Positions 11,856 through 23,564 of a stretch of 64,000 nucleotides of DNA are shown here, in pieces. Each line of letters opens with the position of its first letter. Positions within the stretch are counted from its first letter, which is position 1. Below the pieces are notes generated by a model. The model saw only the letters and a list, made by a program, of their open reading frames with translations. It was not told the DNA's origin and did no database searches. The position numbers were made by a program, and so were the translations under genes. Source of the DNA: Valencia hispanica (taxonomy: Eukaryota; Chordata; Actinopteri; Cyprinodontiformes; Valenciidae); the NCBI GenBank assembly GCA_963556495.2, contig OY747707.1, forward strand, positions 36,224,371-36,288,370, given 5' to 3'.

Positions 11856-12600
11856 ATGGTAGATTTAAAAACTGTGGACTGCTGCTTGAGTCAGACCGTC
11901 TATAAACTTCACATTCTCTTTACATTAAGCTATTCCTCAATCAGAGACAATGTCCAAAGACTCTCAACCGGCCTAAGGAGAAAAAGGACTGGGCTATTGC
12001 CCAGTGGACCTAAGTCTTCTTTTCAGATGAAAGTAAATTTTGTCTTTCATTTAGAAGTCAATGTCACAGAGTCTGGAAGAAGTGTAGCGAGGCACGGAAT
12101 CCAAGCTGCTTCACTTCCAGCGTGACGTTTCCAAGCCGGTGATGATTCTGGAAACCATATCATCTGCTATTGACCGAGACATTTAAGAGCACTTCATGTT
12201 TCCCTCTGCTGACAAGTGTTACGGAGATGCTGATTTGAATTTCCAGCAGAACTCGGCACCTGTCCACACTGCCAAAAGTGTATCTGCTATATTTGGCTGT
12301 GGTACCACTGTGCTTGAGCGAACAGCACACCGGTCTCACCTAAGTCCCACAGAGAATCTACAGGGTATTGTCAAAAGGAAGAGGAGAGACACTGGAGCCA
12401 ACAATGCAGAGGACCCGAATGCTGCTATAAAAGCAGCCTGGGTTTCTTTAACACCTCAGCAGTGCCACAGGCTGATCACCTCCATGCTACACAGCATTAA
12501 CGCAGTAATCCATGCAAAAGCAGCCCCAACCAAACAGTGATTGTAGATAGTGAACAGAACGTTGACGTACTTTTTACAAGACTGACATTCCTTATCAAAA
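11856..12600 (+). mobile_element. Tc1-type transposon relic with broken transposase
   Basis: Translated fragments match Tc1-type transposase. An upstream piece resembles the catalytic-domain entry (12005-12045, SSFQMKVNFVF, compare the family pattern with a DES block). At 12196-12540 an open stretch runs through QQNSAPVHTAKS, SPTENLQGIVKRK and TPQQCHRLITSM to the C-terminus. The second catalytic aspartate of the family block (QxDxAPxHTAK) is Asn here, and the first half is frame-broken. No intact terminal repeats are visible. This is an old, inactive copy in plus orientation. Confidence 0.75.
12196..12540 (+). pseudogene. C-terminal remnant of a Tc1-type transposase
   Basis: The 114-codon open remnant keeps the region around the second and third catalytic residues of a DDE transposase. 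The block APVHTAKS lacks the preceding Asp (Asn instead). The block around Glu (SPTENLQGI) has lost the usual Asn-Pro-Ile and Trp residues. The ending INAVIHAKAAPTK is typical of the C-terminus. It cannot be active. It is flanked by unaligned AT-rich DNA. Confidence 0.75.
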
Positions 12601-12844
12601 ATATTTTTGGATCAATTTTGATACATTTACCAAAAGAAAATATATTTTCAATGTTCAAATAAATCAAGATACACCAGTATTTGTTAAATAAATACTAAAT
12701 AAATTGTGAAAACGAGGTTATTTCCTCCACTGGCAGTTCCGTCTGTAACTGCAAAAGAATCAATGATAAGGCTGTGATCCAATGTTCATATACTCTGGTT
12801 CCAGCACAACACGACTAGCAGAAATGCTTAAACTACCAACCTTC

Positions 12845-13580
12845 TGGGTGTTTAAAGCTGCATTATGTAATACATTTGTTCAAATAAAACTGGTTTTGTA
12901 ATCTATAGTCAGTTTTTTCATGTCCTGACGATACCATTGAATCTAGTACATTTTGCCGCGGTTGGATGTAAAGGTTGTTATTCCATTTATTTTTGAGGTG
13001 TTTCGGGGTCGGTATCACCTCAGGCTGCGCATGTAAGTGTGCGTACCATGATGTAATGAAGCACATGTACCCATGTAGGCGCGGTCATGAGGACGCGGTG
13101 TTCTCTGTCCGTTAGCCGCTAGATAAGCTAAGCTAGCCAGCCCAGACACCCACACGAACTCCAGGTAAATCAAAGAAGAGAACAATTTTGTCCAGCGCTA
13201 CAACAAAAGAGCAAAAATGGACTCTGATCGTCGTAGAGCACGGACTAATGAGCGCCCTTGAACGTCACAGGAGTGCACATTTTGCTAACAGGACTTCCTC
13301 TGACGGCTACATGGTGCACTCTCTGCAGAACTCTCAGGAAACTCAGCAGAGTAACTTTAATATCAAACTAAGTATGTTTGAAAACAAATGTTAAGTTCAA
13401 GCTTGATGCATAAGAAATCAAGTGCTCTTGGGTTCCCCCTGATGGCTCGGAGGCCCGAAGCAGGTAGTTTGTTCACTTATGCCTTGGGCTGGCTCTGTTT
13501 ATACATCAAATCGCTACAATTAGTTCCTCTCATTTTTGACATTTCTTTATAATCCAAATAATTCAAGTAAATAAAGCAAC
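12845..13580. repeat. Probable DNA-transposon-derived repeat
   Basis: The segment starts with TTAAAGCTGCATTATGTAA, a motif often found at ends of fish dispersed repeats, and contains GTTAGCCGCTAGATAAGC-type tandem GCTAGC-like words (about 13111-13140). Similar GCTAGC words recur at about 44700-44770. The right boundary is not found. This is a composition- and motif-based guess. Confidence 0.3.
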
Positions 13581-13589
13581 TTTTTTCTC

Positions 13590-13886
13590 TCCGTTGAAAC
13601 CTCATTAAGCATCATAGCAGAACTACTTATAGTTTTCGGCCATTCTTCACATTCAGCCTTTTTGAGCAGACACAATGGGAATATATTTCAAATCAATTTC
13701 TGTTCACTTTTCTCTTTTTGCAAGCCTAAAGTTATCTCTGTGAAACACCAGAGACACAGAGAGAGTGTGGGGGATAGAGGGGGAGGCAGCTCAAGGCTGG
13801 GGCACATCTGTTAAAGCTCCCATGTCAAGCAAAGGAGGAGGAGGCTATGAATATCAAGCCTGAGGTGTGTGCATCATGTGCCTGCA

Positions 13887-13919
<33 letters not shown>

Positions 13920-14635
13920 GTGTAGGAGAAATTGAAGGGTTGGGGGGGTGGACAGACAGACAGACAGGCAGATAGACGGAGTAGGAGTAAGAAGGAGCCT
14001 TGGCAATGGAAGGTCTGGCTGTATTTGCCGCAGCTGTTGAAAGTGGGAGTTAAACCAGTCAGTCATACACAAATAAACACAAAGCTCACAGAGCAATCGC
14101 ATATGGATGCGTTTAAAAAAGCTAAGCTCATCCTGAAGGCCAAGTTGTCCAGAAGTTTGGATTAGGAGGCCGGTGGAAGTGGAGCGCAGGGCTTCCTCTC
14201 TCAGTGAAAAGGTAGCAGGATGGGCGTCCGCCTGCATCCTGAACAAAACCCCCTTCTTCTTTTTTTTTTTCCACCCCGCAGAAAAACTGTGTTTTTCTGC
14301 AGAGATTTAAAGAAAAACTCTCTAAAACCTAAACAAATCCAGGGTGAATTAGCGGGCATGTTTGCTCAGCTCAGCTCCACCCTCTCCTCACCTTTCATCA
14401 GTGAGAGTTGCTCACTTTGACCACAGCTACTAAACCATAGAAAGGGAGGTGGGGGGGGGGGGGTTATATATTCACACTGCTGGTCAGTTCTCTTACAAAT
14501 GGCTTAGTTAAAGAAAAAGTAAAATCTACTCACAATTTTGCCTTCCAAAATCATTTATGCTCTTCAAATTTTTATGTTACATCACATCAACATACATTAA
14601 TGTAGTCTCTTATTTTTTTATTCTCTTATTCAATT
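13590..14635. other. Non-coding stretch with GT and G/A runs
   Basis: Holds a GT microsatellite (13887-13923), a GACA run (about 13950-13975) and a G run (about 14450-14463). No gene is seen. Confidence 0.4.
13887..13923. repeat. (GT)n microsatellite
   Basis: About 37 bases of GT with one TATA-like interruption. Confidence 0.95.
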
Positions 14636-14639
14636 TTGA

Positions 14640-15245
14640 AATTGTTCTCTTAATGGTTGGTGTTCAGTGTTCGAGTCAAAACTCTTGGGATACCACCATG
14701 GATATAGATGTAGAAACTAACAATTCTGCTGGTTCTTCTTTGAAATTTGGCTCAAACTTGGTCAGATTGGCATAGTGTCTGTGAAATCCCATTTTCAAAC
14801 CAAGCCACAGATTCTCACATGGATTTAAGACAGGATTTGACTGGGCCATTTCAACATATGAATATTCCTTGATCTAATCCATGTAATTATTTAGGCTCGT
14901 TGGCGCTAAAGAAAAGCTTTGCCACAGCATGAAACTGCCAACACTATGTTTCATATAGTGGTGTTAAGGGTGATGTGCAGTGTTAGTTTTGTATTGTGCT
15001 TGTTGGCATGCAGGCCAAAAGGTTCTACTGACTTCTTAAACTAGTCGCACTGGATTTTATTTCGGTGTATATGAGTACAGAGCACCGCATATGAACACAT
15101 TGCATCCTTTTCTTTCCACCTCCACCATTTTGTGCTGCTTTGTGTTGATTTACCACACAAAGTCCCAATAAAACATATAGAAGATCGAGGCTAGAATGTG
15201 AAAAAAGTTTAAAAAGTTTAGGGAGTTTAAACACTTTTGCAGGTC
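14640..15245 (-). mobile_element. Tc1-type transposon relic
   Basis: The minus-strand relic keeps landmark blocks of the family. ATTTAAGACAGGATTTGACTG and GGGCCATTTCAACAT (14820-14860) belong to the PSQSPDLNPIENLW region. A degraded CACAGCATGAAACTGCCAAC block (about 14924) corresponds to the GGSIMLWG region. The right end (about 15160-15240, CCAATAAAACATATAG, GTGAAAAAAGTTTAAAAAG and an ACACTTTTGCAGG-like end) is a terminal repeat. Most of the transposase is deleted. Confidence 0.6.
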
Positions 15246-16204
15246 ATCTTCATCAGGTCAGTATACAACTGAATGTTTGATCACTTGCAAATATTTTTTT
15301 AGTTATTGTTAATTTTCAGGCAGCAACATGTGTCCAGAAGCACCAAATTACCTTTTGGTTGCCAAGTCTACATATATAATCCCCCCCCCCACACGGCCCA
15401 AATTGGCCAGCTAGACTCCTAACTTTGATCAGATACTCAGACTGCTTTCACAGTGACTTTAGCTACAGTGAATGCAATGGACCATTTACAGTACACAGCA
15501 GGGGTTCCCCACTATGGAGGGATTGGTAGGGGGGGGGGGAAACAACGGAAACAGAAAACTGTTCACACAGACAATACCTGAAAAAGGTGCAAGGGCATTC
15601 AGTTACACTGCAAACATATCTGCTGCAGCACCAGAAATGTAAAGAAAAACATTTAAGACGGTTTCCTTTTCAATGGGTAAAAAAATTGGATTCAGTGATT
15701 GGAAATTCATGAGAAGTCCCTTTACCCCCGACAAGGCCAGGAAGAAACAATAGTGAAGGGCCCTGATATTCTTCTTTTTTTTTTTCAAGCTAAGGCCCTG
15801 AGGCAACACCGAATTAAAATCAGATGCAATTCTCAAGTGGAAATCCATCCAAGGACATAGGGATAATCCAGAGAGCCCTTGTCAGTCAACACCGTTCATT
15901 GTTGAGGGCAAAAAAGACAAGTTTGAACTTAACCACAAAGGAAAAAGGAAACCCATGTTAACAAGATCAAGAAACACTGCACTCTCTGAACCTAAATTAT
16001 TTTGATTCAGGCCGAGGCAAAGCAGATACAAGCTGGGCGCGATTAACCAACATTTGAAATTCATTTTTCTAAAAAAAAAACAAAAAAAAAACAAGACAGC
16101 CAAACAAAATGGATGCCATTTTTTTTAGGTTTAAGCGAGATCAGATTATCTGCACACATGTGCAGAGTTAAACTGCACTTGGCATGGGTAACCTGTACCC
16201 TGAC
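15246..16204. other. Non-coding stretch, nothing recognised
   Basis: Contains short homopolymer runs (C at about 15380, G at about 15532, T at about 15777, A at about 16071). No coding or transposon signal could be assigned. Confidence 0.4.
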
Positions 16205-16480
16205 TGATTAGAACGTTTTTAAGCGACAGAAAGCATCTTCCCCAGACCAGGAGTTCGTCCTGTAACCAGTGGGTTGCCGGTTCGTCTCGGTCGTTGCGTC
16301 CTTGGGCAAGACATTTCATCAGAGGACCCGGTAGCACTGATTGCTTCAGTCAGTCTGCCCCAGGGCAGCTGTGGCTACGATGTAGCTTAGCGGGTGAATG
16401 ACTGAATGTAGTGTAAAGTGTTCTGGAGTCCTCTGACTTGAAAAGGTGTAATACAAATGCAGGCCATTTACCATATGCTT
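16205..16480 (+). mobile_element. tRNA-derived SINE copy, truncated head
   Basis: This is the same family as 61208-61497, in the opposite orientation. Shared landmarks are CCTTGGGCAAGACATTTCA, the palindromic CTGCCCCAGGGCAGCTGTGG, GGGTGAATGACTGAATGTAG, TGTAAAG and the end TACAAATGCAGGCCATTTA. A box-B-like GCCGGTTCG (about 16276) remains, but a good box A is missing. Copies differ at many positions, so the insertion is old. Confidence 0.65.
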
Positions 16481-17456
16481 AAGATTTTGGAGTTTTTGGA
16501 CTCATTAAAGCAGTCTTAGAAACAAAACAAAAAGAAGAAGCTAAACACTGAACTCTGCAAGCTGAGACTATAAATTTGAAACTGGATGATAAATACATCT
16601 TAACAGGGGGGGGGAAGCAACACTTTAAAATGGTAGCTGGATCAGGAGTTGTTTTGTATTAAAGGTTTTTCAGAAGAAGACATTCATCTTAGATATCCAC
16701 ACTTCAATAGGAGGGTTTACCCCTGCAGCCCTACATGTGCTATTTGAAGGCTATCGTTGGGCTGTGCTGCGATAAATGCACTCAAATCAAACATGTGTCC
16801 CCCAAGTCCATTTTTTTTAAAAACATCCAACAAAAACAATTTAATCCAAACCTCAAGTCCAACAGGCGTTCTCACAAGCAACTTCTGAAAGCAGCCTTGA
16901 GCGGTTCAAACAAATTCCTGCTAATGACCCACCTATAATCATGCGGAAAGGTCAGGGAGGTGTTGAAAAAAAAAAAAAAAGAAGTTGCAGCACACATCAG
17001 GTCTTTTCCCCATTTCTCTCCCCTCTGCTCAGCCTCCACGGGCGTCGAAGCCAGACGGCCCTTCCCATCACTCACAGAAAACTGGATTAAGATGAATATT
17101 GCTCCGAGAAACCAAGGGGCAAACCAGATTTCTGGTGGAAACGTGCACCAGCATAGTTTTACAAAAGAGAAAAAAACACTTTTGCTGAGAGTGTGTTAGG
17201 TGGAGGGGCGGGGGACAGAAACAGGCCTGGAGAGTCAGTCCAGACCCTTTTTTTTAATGACTATGTCTGCACTTTTTTCCCCCTTTTTTCTTTTTTGGCT
17301 GTGTGTGAACTTTGTGGTTTGAAAAACCAGACCGTGAACAGCATGTGGTTTTAAATAATGCTCACGTTGGATACTGGTGACTGAGAAACATGTTTAAAAG
17401 CAAAGAGCCTTTCCTCTTGCTGCCATTGTGTGCCAATGGTTCATGCATAAAGCTCT

Positions 17457-17487
<31 letters not shown>

Positions 17488-17540
17488 AAAACTAAAACCA
17501 GTCTGGACACTGACTCTCACACAGACTGAAAACCTTACCA
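16481..17540. other. Non-coding stretch with GT microsatellite
   Basis: AT-rich sequence with an A run (about 16967-16980) and a GT run (17462-17487). No exon or element is recognised. Confidence 0.4.
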
Positions 17541-17990
17541 AACCTTTCGGTGCAAAAGCTCAATCAGTCTGGATGGAGAGCATCTTTAAGCACAAATTTT
17601 CACTCAACCAGATTTAGTTCTGGACTTTGACTAGGTCATTTTAACACATGAATTTATTTTCATCTAAACCCCTCCTTTGTTGCACCAGCTGTGTTTTCAG
17701 GTTTGTTGCTGAACCACTTAATTCTCGGGCCTTTTGTTGCTTCTAACAGACTTTGTTCGAGTATTTACTCTTTATTTAGCTCCACCCCTCTTCCCACCAG
17801 CTCTGACTACACCATGATGCTGCCACCACCATAATGTCTTGGTCAGGATGGCATGCAAGGTGATATTCACAAACCAAGGCATCGATCTTTCCCTCAACTC
17901 TTGCCAGGTTTCTTGTCTCTCAAGACAAGCCTCCCCACACCATGACACTGCCACCACTGTGCTAAAAAAACAAAAACAGCCCACATTGCT
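17540..17990 (-). mobile_element. Tc1-type transposon relic
   Basis: The minus-strand relic shows TTCTGGACTTTGACTAGGTCATTTTAACACATGA-type sequence (about 17608, the SPDLNPIENLW-coding zone). Two diverged ACCATGATGCTGCCACCACC-like blocks follow at about 17812 and 17940. The second block suggests internal duplication or two fused relics. No terminal repeats are recognised. Confidence 0.55.
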
Positions 17991-18019
17991 TAAAAATGAG
18001 GATCCAATTACCTTGCTTC

Positions 18020-18910
18020 CATTGTCCCGTCAGCGTGAACACACACACACACACAGACAAACCCACTGACAGCGTCGCACGCGGAAACTCAGCTATCCAG
18101 CCATCTGCTGCGGCATTCAAACGCTTAAGCAGAAGTCTGGCAAACCCACACGCTCGCATGGCATGTTCAAAAACGCAAACAGGCGCGTGCATGTTTCGTC
18201 AGATATGCTTAAAACAGAGACAAAACCGCACAGCCCCCGACTGACTCACGTTTAGAGAGAGGGAGAGAAAGAAAGAGAGAGAGAGAAAATGGGCTGCCTG
18301 CCAACACACAAGCGAGCACGGCCCGTACACAAGCAGAGAAAAGGAGCCTCTCGGTCGGCAGGCTCAGATTGCAGGAAGCTCTTTGCACGCAGCTCAGTCC
18401 ACAGCAGCCGGTACTAATCATACAATCCACCTGCAGATCGTTATGGATCGCTTACTGCAACACACACACACACACACACAGAGAAAAACTTGCCCGAACA
18501 GTCTCGGGCACGTCCAGGCGCGAGCATGTGCGCAATCAATAGATTTATGGCTCGCAAAACGCGTTCTTAAAAAGTCCAAGACGCGACCTTCGCGTATTCT
18601 GTTTTGTTCGACTTAATGAGCCGCGTTGAATTAAAGATAGTCGGGAGTGACTTCTTGTGATTTCAGCTTTTTTTTAATGTATTCATGAAAGGGCTATGAT
18701 AGGAGCCGCCGGAGTAACATCAACACACACACACGCGCGCGGTTCTGCGCCCCCACCGGTGTTGTAGGGCTAACCGGTTCCCCACAGGCGCGCCACGTTG
18801 CGTTAGCGCGGCCTCACCGGGGATAATTACAGCCTGGCTCGGCAGGGCGAGCGTGGCTCCGAGCCAAACGCCGCCGCTCGCGAAAAGAGACTCGGAGAGC
18901 GAGAGACGGA
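18020..18910. promoter_or_regulatory. CpG-rich domain, left part
   Basis: High CpG density with CA repeats (18039-18055 and 18459-18480) and a GA-rich patch (about 18255-18287). This begins a roughly 4-kb CpG-rich domain that continues to about 22 kb. It is likely a CpG island near a promoter, but no exon is identified with confidence. Confidence 0.35.
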
Positions 18911-18922
18911 GGGAGGGAGAGA

Positions 18923-19103
<181 letters not shown>

Positions 19104-19297
19104 CCTCCAATAATTGGAGCACTGAGAGGAGCGGACCTATATAGATCAAGCCCGGATCTATAAGGCTGCTAAATTCATCGATTCGATCAATCAGAGTGTG
19201 GGGTAAAGGGGGAGAGGGAGGGGGGGGGTGACCGTGACATAAACTAACCAAGGCGATCAGTCACACTTGTCTTAATCCGACCTTGGAGGGGAAAGGC

Positions 19298-19299
<2 letters not shown>

Positions 19300-19352
<53 letters not shown>

Positions 19353-19363
19353 GGTGGGGGGGG
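19300..19363. repeat. (GT)n then (GGGT)n microsatellite
   Basis: About 45 bases of pure GT run into GGGT units and a G run. Confidence 0.95.
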
Positions 19364-19504
19364 TCATAAACGCGCAGGGCAGAAACACCGAACAGCGGCG
19401 TCGGTTTTCATTAGAGGATAAAGATGAAAACCTTCAAACGAAGCTTATCTGAGAGGAAGGAGAAGCGGCGGCGGCTCTCAGCGCAGCACAAGAAAGACTG
19501 CCCC

Positions 19505-19532
19505 CCTCCTCCTCCTCCTCCTCCTCCTCCTC
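19505..19532. repeat. (CTC)n trinucleotide repeat
   Basis: About nine CTC units inside a pyrimidine-rich patch. Confidence 0.9.
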
Positions 19533-19641
19533 TTTCCCCTCCTCTCTCTCTCGTCTGTCGGCCTCTGTCGAGTTCCGCTCATAACCTCGCCACCCACCCT
19601 CCCACTTCCCCGCCTCTCCCTGCTTTCCGCTGCTGGCAGGG

Positions 19642-19642
<1 letters not shown>

Positions 19643-19705
<63 letters not shown>

Positions 19706-19826
19706 GACACACACAGACACAGAAAGAGAGACACACACACACCTCTTTATAGCTCTCTCGCTCTGCCACGCACACACAAACACGCACATCCGTGCATGCG
19801 CCCACACACACACACACACACACACT
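19643..19826. repeat. (CA)n microsatellite cluster
   Basis: About 60 bases of pure CA (19643-19702) are followed by interrupted CA/CAGA units. A further CA run lies at about 19803-19826. Confidence 0.95.
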
Positions 19827-19829
19827 CAC

Positions 19830-20210
19830 TGCAATGACACACACATGCAGGCAGCGTCAATAAAAAGCCCAGCGCTGTGAGAGGCCGCCGGCACTCCACT
19901 CCCCCCCACCCCCTCCTGCCACTGCGATTAGCGGAGGCTGGCTGGCTGGGGAGAGGCGCCCCTCTGTTATCTGGGGCGGTGGCAGGCTGTGTGTGTGTGT
20001 ATGCGTGTGTGTGTGTTGAGAGAGAGGCTAGCTAGAGAAAGAGATTAATTTAACCCTTTCGGGGGCGGATCGGAGCGCTAAAAGAGCCGCTGCGCTGCCG
20101 CGCTTAGGCAGAAAACAGCCGCGCTGGGAAATAGAAGGACATAAAAACACAACGACCCTGAAGCGGGGCTGGAAAGGCTGCTCCTGGAAATTTGGAGCAT
20201 TATTCTGCAC
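19830..20210. promoter_or_regulatory. CpG-rich segment
   Basis: CpG-dense sequence continues the 18-22 kb domain and includes a GCTGGCTGGCTG patch and a short GT run (about 19990-20017). A promoter role is inferred from composition only. Confidence 0.25.
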
Positions 20211-20219
20211 ACACGCACA

Positions 20220-21035
20220 GATACATGCATGCGTATAGTTGCCACGTCTGATCTAAGTATTTATTTATTTATTTTTTCAGCTGAAATATTCCGAAATTTA
20301 AACTGCGCGCATGAAAAAGGACAAGACCCTGCGGCTCCTTTCAGGATTAGTTATTGATGAATCAATGATTGACAAATAGCGTTTCCACACCTGATCTATA
20401 TTTTAGAATGAATCAGTTTTAAATTTAATTCTAGGTATTTCAAAGTAGACAGCAGAATGTTCAGTCCCTCAACAGGTAGCATCTGCCAAATAAAGGCACA
20501 ATCATTCACTTAGAAGATTAAATGGGCATGCCTAATTTTGTTCTATGATGTCTGCATCGCAAGGAAGTCTTTTAGTTCCTATTTCGTAACCGATGTGCCA
20601 CACATTTCCACATCCTAACTCGGAATGAAGTCCACAGCAATATTTTAAATAATGCACTAGTTCCCCCCCCCCCCCCCCCCTCTTTTTGTCCTGATACTTA
20701 AGTCCCATTGATGCAGCACCCCGGAGGAGCTTTTCTCAGCCATGTTCTGATTGAACGTCACAAACTCAAGGTCACCATCAAGGGGAAAGACGGAGACACT
20801 GAGTTTTTAAGTTCCATCTAAAAGCACATATAGTTAAAATGGATTGGTCATCACCGTGCTCTACATACCTAATAAGCTTTAAGCTTTAATCGACCAAACA
20901 TAGCTCCCAAAGTGGGGATGAAACGACGCCAGAGAGTCAGGAACAAGTAATAGCGGAATAAAACTGCAGTTTGAGAGAGTGGGGGGAAAAAAAGAATGAA
21001 TGCCGGTCATTCATTACAGGTTTTTTTTTTTGTAT
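20220..21035. other. Non-coding stretch with poly-C run
   Basis: AT-rich DNA with an 18-base C run (20663-20680). No gene or identifiable transposon. Confidence 0.4.
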
Positions 21036-21290
21036 TGTGTTTTATTTGCCCCCCCCCCCCCCCCCCCCCAATCAGCTTTGGACAACATCTCTGTCTCTGC
21101 TGAGCAAAAATACCCCCCACAGCATAATGCTGCCACCGCCATATCTCAGTGTAGAGAGTGTTTGTTTTAGGCTGCACAGAGTTTTGCATTCGCCCACAGA
21201 TAAGATGGCATGGCATGGATGGGAGTACAAAGTCCTAAAAGGCATGCAGGAACACTACAGCCGCCCCAAAATCTTTTTGTGAGTAAGCTG
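21036..21290 (-). mobile_element. Short Tc1-type transposon relic
   Basis: After a roughly 21-base C run (21049-21069) comes TGAGCAAAAATACC, then CCACAGCATAATGCTGCCAC (about 21118). This is the signature of the minus-strand sequence encoding the GGSIMLWG motif of Tc1-type transposases. A GTTTTGCATTC match to the downstream family sequence follows. Only the middle of the element remains. Confidence 0.5.
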
Positions 21291-21509
21291 TAAAGAAACA
21301 TAAAAGTGTTTCTTTTCATACAATATAAATGAAAATAGCTCTAATGTTTAAAGATGTAAACTTTTAAACGCTTTCTAGCCAATTTCAAATCTATCTGAAA
21401 TATCTCATACTTTGGCTGAAATATCGTCTCGGGCCTGCTGTTATCCTGCAAACAACGGAGGGAGGCAGGTTAAGAATGGGTAAAATACCCTCCCCCACCA
21501 CCATCCCTC

Positions 21510-21970
21510 TGCCTGTAAATATACTGCGGGGCTGTCGGCAGAAGCAGCGCAGAGGAGGCCTCCCTCCTCTCTCCCTCCCTCCCTCTCTCTTTCTCTCTCT
21601 ACCGCTCCGAGGTGACTGAGCTCCAGCTTGTTTTTCAGTGTCCGGACCGCTGCTGCTGCCGCTGCTGTCGCCTCTTCTCTCCGTGTCTGTGCGTCACAGC
21701 TAGGTCATGGCCGGACTCCAACAATGGCTCCGGTTTCTAGAGCTGCGCGCGCACGCACGCACAAACACGCGTGCGCGCGCAGACACACACACACACACAC
21801 ACACATATTATGGGCCGGCCGGCTACGTGGAGCACACAAACACAGATCTGACAAATGATAGGGTGGTGAGGCGAGGCGAGGAGAGCTAATAGTAGGCAGT
21901 GCGCCTGCCGACATGCCCGTGGGCCGCGGGTGTTAAATTGTATCCAATTACGGTGCATGCGACGTTAGGA
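21510..21970 (+). promoter_or_regulatory. Candidate TATA-type promoter and 5' UTR in CpG-rich DNA
   Basis: GTAAATATA (21515-21523) is a TATA-like motif. About 30 bases downstream begins a GC-rich run with GCTGCTGCTGCCGCTGCTG. The first ATG of that run (21707, context GTCATGG) opens a 60-codon frame starting MAGLQQWLRFLELR and then runs into a CA repeat. A GTGAGG donor-like site lies at about 21864. Real transcription is possible, but the peptide is probably not conserved because it is mostly encoded by microsatellite. Confidence 0.3.
21782..21805. repeat. (CA)n microsatellite
   Basis: About 24 bases of CA, next to GCGCGC-rich alternating sequence. Confidence 0.9.
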
Positions 21971-22120
21971 GAGGGGGGGATAATAATTCCTCCTGCGTGA
22001 CAGGGAGATTCGCTTATTTCACGTGATCTGTATATACATGGGTGCCTGGGATCGACATGTTCAAGAGTCTGTGGAAGAGCCTTGTGTGTGTGTGTGTGAG
22101 TGCGTGGAGGTAAAAGCCTG

Positions 22121-22127
<7 letters not shown>

Positions 22128-22152
<25 letters not shown>
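22128..22152. repeat. Poly-G run
   Basis: An uninterrupted G run of about 25 bases, capable of forming a G-quadruplex and likely error-prone in sequencing. Confidence 0.95.
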
Positions 22153-22499
22153 TGGAGGACATGCCGCACATATTCCATTAATCAAAATCCTGTTAGCCAT
22201 ATATGGAGACACGCACGGACCAGTCGGGTCCCACTCATAATTAATGTCCAATATTTAAGCAGCCAGCACAGGTCCTAAAATATGTCTTCAAGCTCATACA
22301 CGCACACACGCTGAGATATAGTGCTCCGGAACCACACAGTCTATGCCTGGTTTCCACTTCTTATTTTTTTAAACACACATATGAAAAATGTGGTATGTGT
22401 TTGTTTTCAGCCCCCTTTAATATGATACCTCTCAATGAGCAGCTAACAGAGGTGACAAAAAGTAGAACTTTTTTTATATGTAGTATAAAAGTAACAGCG

Positions 22500-22826
22500 C
22501 ATCACTCTGAACATCCATCCCCACTGTAAGACAAGATGGTGGCATCATCATGCTGTGGGTATGATTGTCTTTAACAATGAGATGAATGACATGAAATTCA
22601 ATTTATTTCACATATACTTTATTAATACCAACGGGAAATTAAATGTTTAATGTAGGATTAATTAATTAATGTGGAAGCTGGTCAGAGTTGATAGGAAGAT
22701 GGAGGGCGTTAAAGAAGGGGCAAAATTGGAAGAAAATCTGCAAAAGGCTAGAGGCAAAAGTGTGGTGTGCATTTGTATCCAACCCTCTTAACTCTGATAC
22801 TCCTAAATGAAATAAATCCTGCAATC
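22500..22826 (+). mobile_element. Tc1-type transposon relic, left fragments
   Basis: AAGATGGTGGCATCATCATGCTGTGGG (about 22532-22560) is the plus-strand form of the GGSIMLWG-coding block. Further right, a GTCAGAGTTGATAGGAAGATGG-type stretch and GCATTTGTATCCAACCCTC followed by ACTCTGATACTCCTAAATGAAATAAATCC look like minus-oriented pieces of other Tc1-type copies. At least two relics are therefore mixed here. The hAT element at 22827 interrupts them. Confidence 0.5.
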
Positions 22827-23564
22827 CAGAGGTTCGCAACCCCCGGACCGTTGGGTCAGTTGGTACCATGGAGCACAGAAAGAATAAATAACTTACAATA
22901 TTTCAGTATTATTTGTTATCCAAGGGTAAACGATGTTTTATTTTGAAAAATAACTCTATAACTCACTCTTGAAGACGGTTGCCTAGGTCACGTGATATGA
23001 CACTGCTAAAAACAAACCCCAGAAGCTAGATAAATGATTAAATAGAGAGGTCTCTGAAAAGTTTCTTTGTTAAATTGAGCTCTTTTCTTGGAAGTCGTAG
23101 GCTCTTCTTCTGTCTCTTCATTGGACCTTTTCTTTTTCACAGACAGGCCTGCTCTGCTTAATATGTGGCAACCGGCTTTCTAATGAGACAGTGAAACCTT
23201 TAAAACTGCCCTAGATGGACCTTCTCGCTACAGTGATACAGCGTTGTGGCAAGTTGTATTTTTCATGCACTTTATATATTTCTTTGTGGTAAACCTTTTT
23301 TTAAAGGCATGTTTAAATGTTACCATAGCGACCAGAGAGCATTAGGGGGCAGACAGGATGTTATGCTATGTTGTTGGAGTGATGTTACGGAAATGCTAAT
23401 AAAGTTACGAGCACACATTGGAATTACATTTATTATATTTAAAAATAACCCTGTTTTTATTGCCGGTCGTTTATTTTTATTTTGTTGCGTTTATCTGCTG
23501 GTCCGTGTGAATATTGTTTGGTAATAAACCAGTCCGTGGCGGAAAAAAAGGTTGGCGACCACTG
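22827..23564. mobile_element. Non-autonomous hAT-type transposon
   Basis: The ends are imperfect inverted repeats: CAGAGGTTCGCAACC at the left, and at the right the reverse complement CAGTGGTCGCCAACC. Flanks are CTGCAATC and CTGTAACC, an 8-base target duplication with two transitions, as expected for hAT. Inside, at about 23149-23212 (plus), the frame reads LLCLICGNRLSNETVKPLKL then a stop. This resembles the Cys-x-x-Cys start of a BED-type zinc finger of ZBED-like hAT transposases. At 738 bases it lacks a full transposase. Confidence 0.75.

Noticed and set aside
19424..19844. 137-codon plus and 136-codon minus frames
   Set aside because: They are translations of CTC and CA repeats (poly-Pro, Thr-His, Cys-Val) with no conserved sequence outside the repeats.
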